A stretch of 34,935 nt of DNA from contig JALHMJ010000019.1 of NCBI GenBank assembly GCA_022844105.1, positions 1-34,935 on the forward strand, in the 5' to 3' direction. Position numbers and translations under genes: made by a program. Source of the DNA: Hyphomicrobium sp. Lineage in GTDB: Bacteria > Pseudomonadota > Alphaproteobacteria > Rhizobiales > Hyphomicrobiaceae. A model generated the notes under the pieces. The model was not told where the DNA came from. It did not search any database and worked only from the letters and a program-made list of their open reading frames with translations. Positions 33,478 through 34,935 of this stretch are shown here, piece by piece; position 1 is the stretch's first letter; each line of letters opens with the position of its first letter.

Positions 33478-33927
33478 ATGAGGTTCGCACTCAATTTCGT
33501 TTTTGGCCTCATGTTCGGCGCAGGACTGATCGTTTCGGGCATGACGAACCCTGCAAAGATTTTAAACTTTCTCGATCTCGCCGGCACGTGGGATGCAAGC
33601 CTCGCCTTTGTGATGGTCGGTGCCATCGCGGTCACGGCGCCGGGCTACTGGCTCGTGCGTCGGCGCGCTACACCTCTGCTGGAGCCGGTTTTCGCCGATC
33701 CGCCGCGCGCACCAATCGATGCACGCCTTATCACCGGTGCGGCCATCTTCGGTATCGGCTGGGGTGTAGGCGGATTGTGCCCTGGTCCAGCGATCACTTC
33801 GCTTGCGCTCGCCGCACCGGGGATACTCGTCTTTGTACCGGCAATGCTTGCCGGCATTATCGCTGCATCGGTCATCACGGACGGCAACCTTCGGCGGCGC
33901 AACTCTCACAGCTACATCTCGACGTGA
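33478..33927 (+). CDS. YeeE/YedE family protein, second partner
   Basis: The 149-residue membrane protein with several helices starts at ATG 33478, one base after the stop of the first gene. Motifs are NFVFGLMFGAGLIVSGMTNP, GTWDASLAFVM and GWGVGGLCPGPAITSLALA, where the Cys is conserved. In the family the two small proteins together form a half-and-half sulfur (thiosulfate or sulfide-related) transporter. Its end overlaps the convergent small gene by 16 bases. If the first gene is dead, this one may be non-functional too. Confidence 0.92.
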   Translation: MRFALNFVFGLMFGAGLIVSGMTNPAKILNFLDLAGTWDASLAFVMVGAIAVTAPGYWLVRRRATPLLEPVFADPPRAPIDARLITGAAIFGIGWGVGGLCPGPAITSLALAAPGILVFVPAMLAGIIAASVITDGNLRRRNSHSYIST

Positions 33928-34142
33928 CGCGGGGTTTGCGTTGAACCGCCAATTTTTACGATGAATTGTGCACGGTGGGCACGGGCCGCTTTTTCTGCCT
34001 GCGCCGCGCTGGCGTACCTGCGTCCGTCCAGCATTTGATACGCGGAATGAGCAGCATGAAACCGATAATCACTTTCGCCTTCATCGCGCAAGACCAGACC
34101 GATCTGGTCGTCGCCAATTTCGATGACGTACGAGTAAGACAT
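33912..34142 (-). CDS. Small conserved hypothetical protein
   Basis: This is a 76-residue soluble protein, starting MSYSYVIEIGDDQIGLVLR and with FHAAHSAYQMLDGRRYASAA in the middle. A good ribosome binding site GGAGG is 7 bases upstream of the ATG. No known domain is recognised. The fold may be a small alpha-beta unit. The 3' end overlaps the YedE stop by 16 bases, so the genes converge. Confidence 0.72.
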   Translation of the reverse strand: MSYSYVIEIGDDQIGLVLRDEGESDYRFHAAHSAYQMLDGRRYASAAQAEKAARAHRAQFIVKIGGSTQTPRHVEM

Positions 34143-34592
34143 AAGTTATCCTCCGCCGGCTTAAGACCGGATCGCTGTGTGTTTGCCGATTGTGAAATCT
34201 GAGTTTTTGTTCGGATTGATCAGCGACAACAGCTGCAGCAGCAGCGGGAGGTGAAGAGGCGCATCGAGCAAATCGTCATATCGGGCTCCTGCTCATTGCG
34301 GAGTTCCAAGCCGCCCGCAAGGGCCATCTTGAAAACCTTAGCGTTTGATGACGCGGCGCAAGTCACCTGGAAATCACCGCGGCCGGCAGTTGATTCACCG
34401 GCGCCCTCATTTAACGCCGATCCGCACATTCTACCAACAAACAAGAAGTGCACTGCTTAGGTTCCCGGCTGCAAACGAACTTCGTGCAGACAGATTTGAG
34501 CACCACACAACGGCGGGTAGGCAAAAAAACGTCGCGTCCTTGCGCAACCGCGCGTTCAGTGCTGCACACAAACAAACGATGGGACGTTGAAG
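34143..34592. other. Interval without supported gene
   Basis: The 450 bases hold only short open frames on both strands that lack ribosome binding sites, and their products look like chance (one ends in a Cys run caused by a CAG-type repeat near 34230-34243). The interval probably carries promoters for the small gene at 33912 and the cupin at 34593, but I cannot point to a clear one. No RNA gene was recognised. Confidence 0.5.
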
Positions 34593-34935
34593 ATGGACAT
34601 CGACATCAAGCGGTACGGTTCGCAGCCATCACGGCGGGGACCAGCAGAGTATTTTACCGGCACTGCGCATATTGACCCGCTCTTTCAGGCACCGGAACCG
34701 GCTCGAGTGGGCGGCGTGAGTGTAACGTTCGAGCCCGGGGCTCGCACGGCATGGCATACACATCCGCTTGGCCAGACACTGATCGTCACTGCTGGCCTTG
34801 GCTGGGTTCAGCGGGAAGGCGGCCCTATAGAAGAAATCCGACCCGGCGACGTGGTCTGGTTTCCCCCCGGGCTCAAGCACTGGCATGGTGCGACGCCGTC
34901 AACAACTTTGACCCACATCGCTCTTCAGGAATTGG
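34593..34935 (+). CDS. Cupin domain protein, partial (runs off window)
   Basis: The frame from ATG 34593 is open to the window end (about 114 residues seen). It reads [20 protein letters not shown], then [20 protein letters not shown] with the first cupin motif, [14 protein letters not shown], and the second motif [20 protein letters not shown]. The metal ligands would be the two His of WHTH, Gln and the later His. This resembles small cupins of the carboxymuconolactone-decarboxylase-linked or mandelonitrile-lyase-like group. The 3' end is missing. Confidence 0.85.
   Translation, partial: MDIDIKRYGSQPSRRGPAEYFTGTAHIDPLFQAPEPARVGGVSVTFEPGARTAWHTHPLGQTLIVTAGLGWVQREGGPIEEIRPGDVVWFPPGLKHWHGATPSTTLTHIALQEL

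Noticed and set aside
34220-34453. 77-codon minus frame with a Cys-rich end (RCCCSCCR)
   Set aside because: The Cys run comes from a short GCA/CAG repeat; it starts at GTG without a ribosome binding site and has no other support.

Overview
The window looks like chromosomal core DNA of an alphaproteobacterium, most likely in the Hyphomicrobiales (Rhizobiales). This is inferred from gene order and protein character only: a gpsA/tsaD cluster divergent from hemC-hemD-mitofilin-hemY, an rnd-lptC/lptA-lptB-rpoN-ptsN block, an Hsp20/DUF1150 pair, CTTGAC-type promoters and GC-rich codon use. No database search was possible, so the genus is not claimed. I see no prophage, insertion sequence, CRISPR array or integron.

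Layout. (a) 1-1380: tRNA-Thr, a NUDIX hydrolase, and two small exported proteins behind gpsA. (b) 1381-10313: gpsA, an unusual membrane-anchored FMN glutamate-synthase-like protein, tsaD, then the tetrapyrrole cluster hemC-hemD followed by a mitofilin-like protein and HemY. (c) 10385-16964: a lone HigA-like regulator, an SDR, the GDP-mannose enzyme ManC, a CreA-family protein, infC with an ATC start, a GT4 glycosyltransferase and an alpha/beta hydrolase. (d) 16954-21942: an exported coiled-coil protein, the tightly packed GST-queG-SDR operon, and uppP. (e) 21945-28400: the envelope/nitrogen block, read on the minus strand from tRNA-Leu through rnd, a fused lptC-lptA, lptB, rpoN and ptsN. (f) 28531-34935: an NDUFA9-like protein, a heat-inducible hsp20-DUF1150 operon with a sigma-32 type promoter and a ROSE-type RNA thermometer, several small exported or regulatory proteins, two cupins, a receiver protein and a YeeE/YedE sulfur transporter pair whose first gene carries an in-frame stop.

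How the genes work together. HemC and HemD make uroporphyrinogen III; UppP recycles the lipid carrier used in wall and polysaccharide synthesis; ManC supplies GDP-mannose; LptC/A/B export LPS; RpoN and PtsN link nitrogen and carbon status to transcription; QueG and TsaD act on tRNA. The strongest unusual points are the hsp20 promoter plus thermometer, the YeeE nonsense codon, the LptC-LptA fusion, the absence of hpf between rpoN and ptsN, and the ATC start of infC. I did not find a convincing wholly new multi-gene system.
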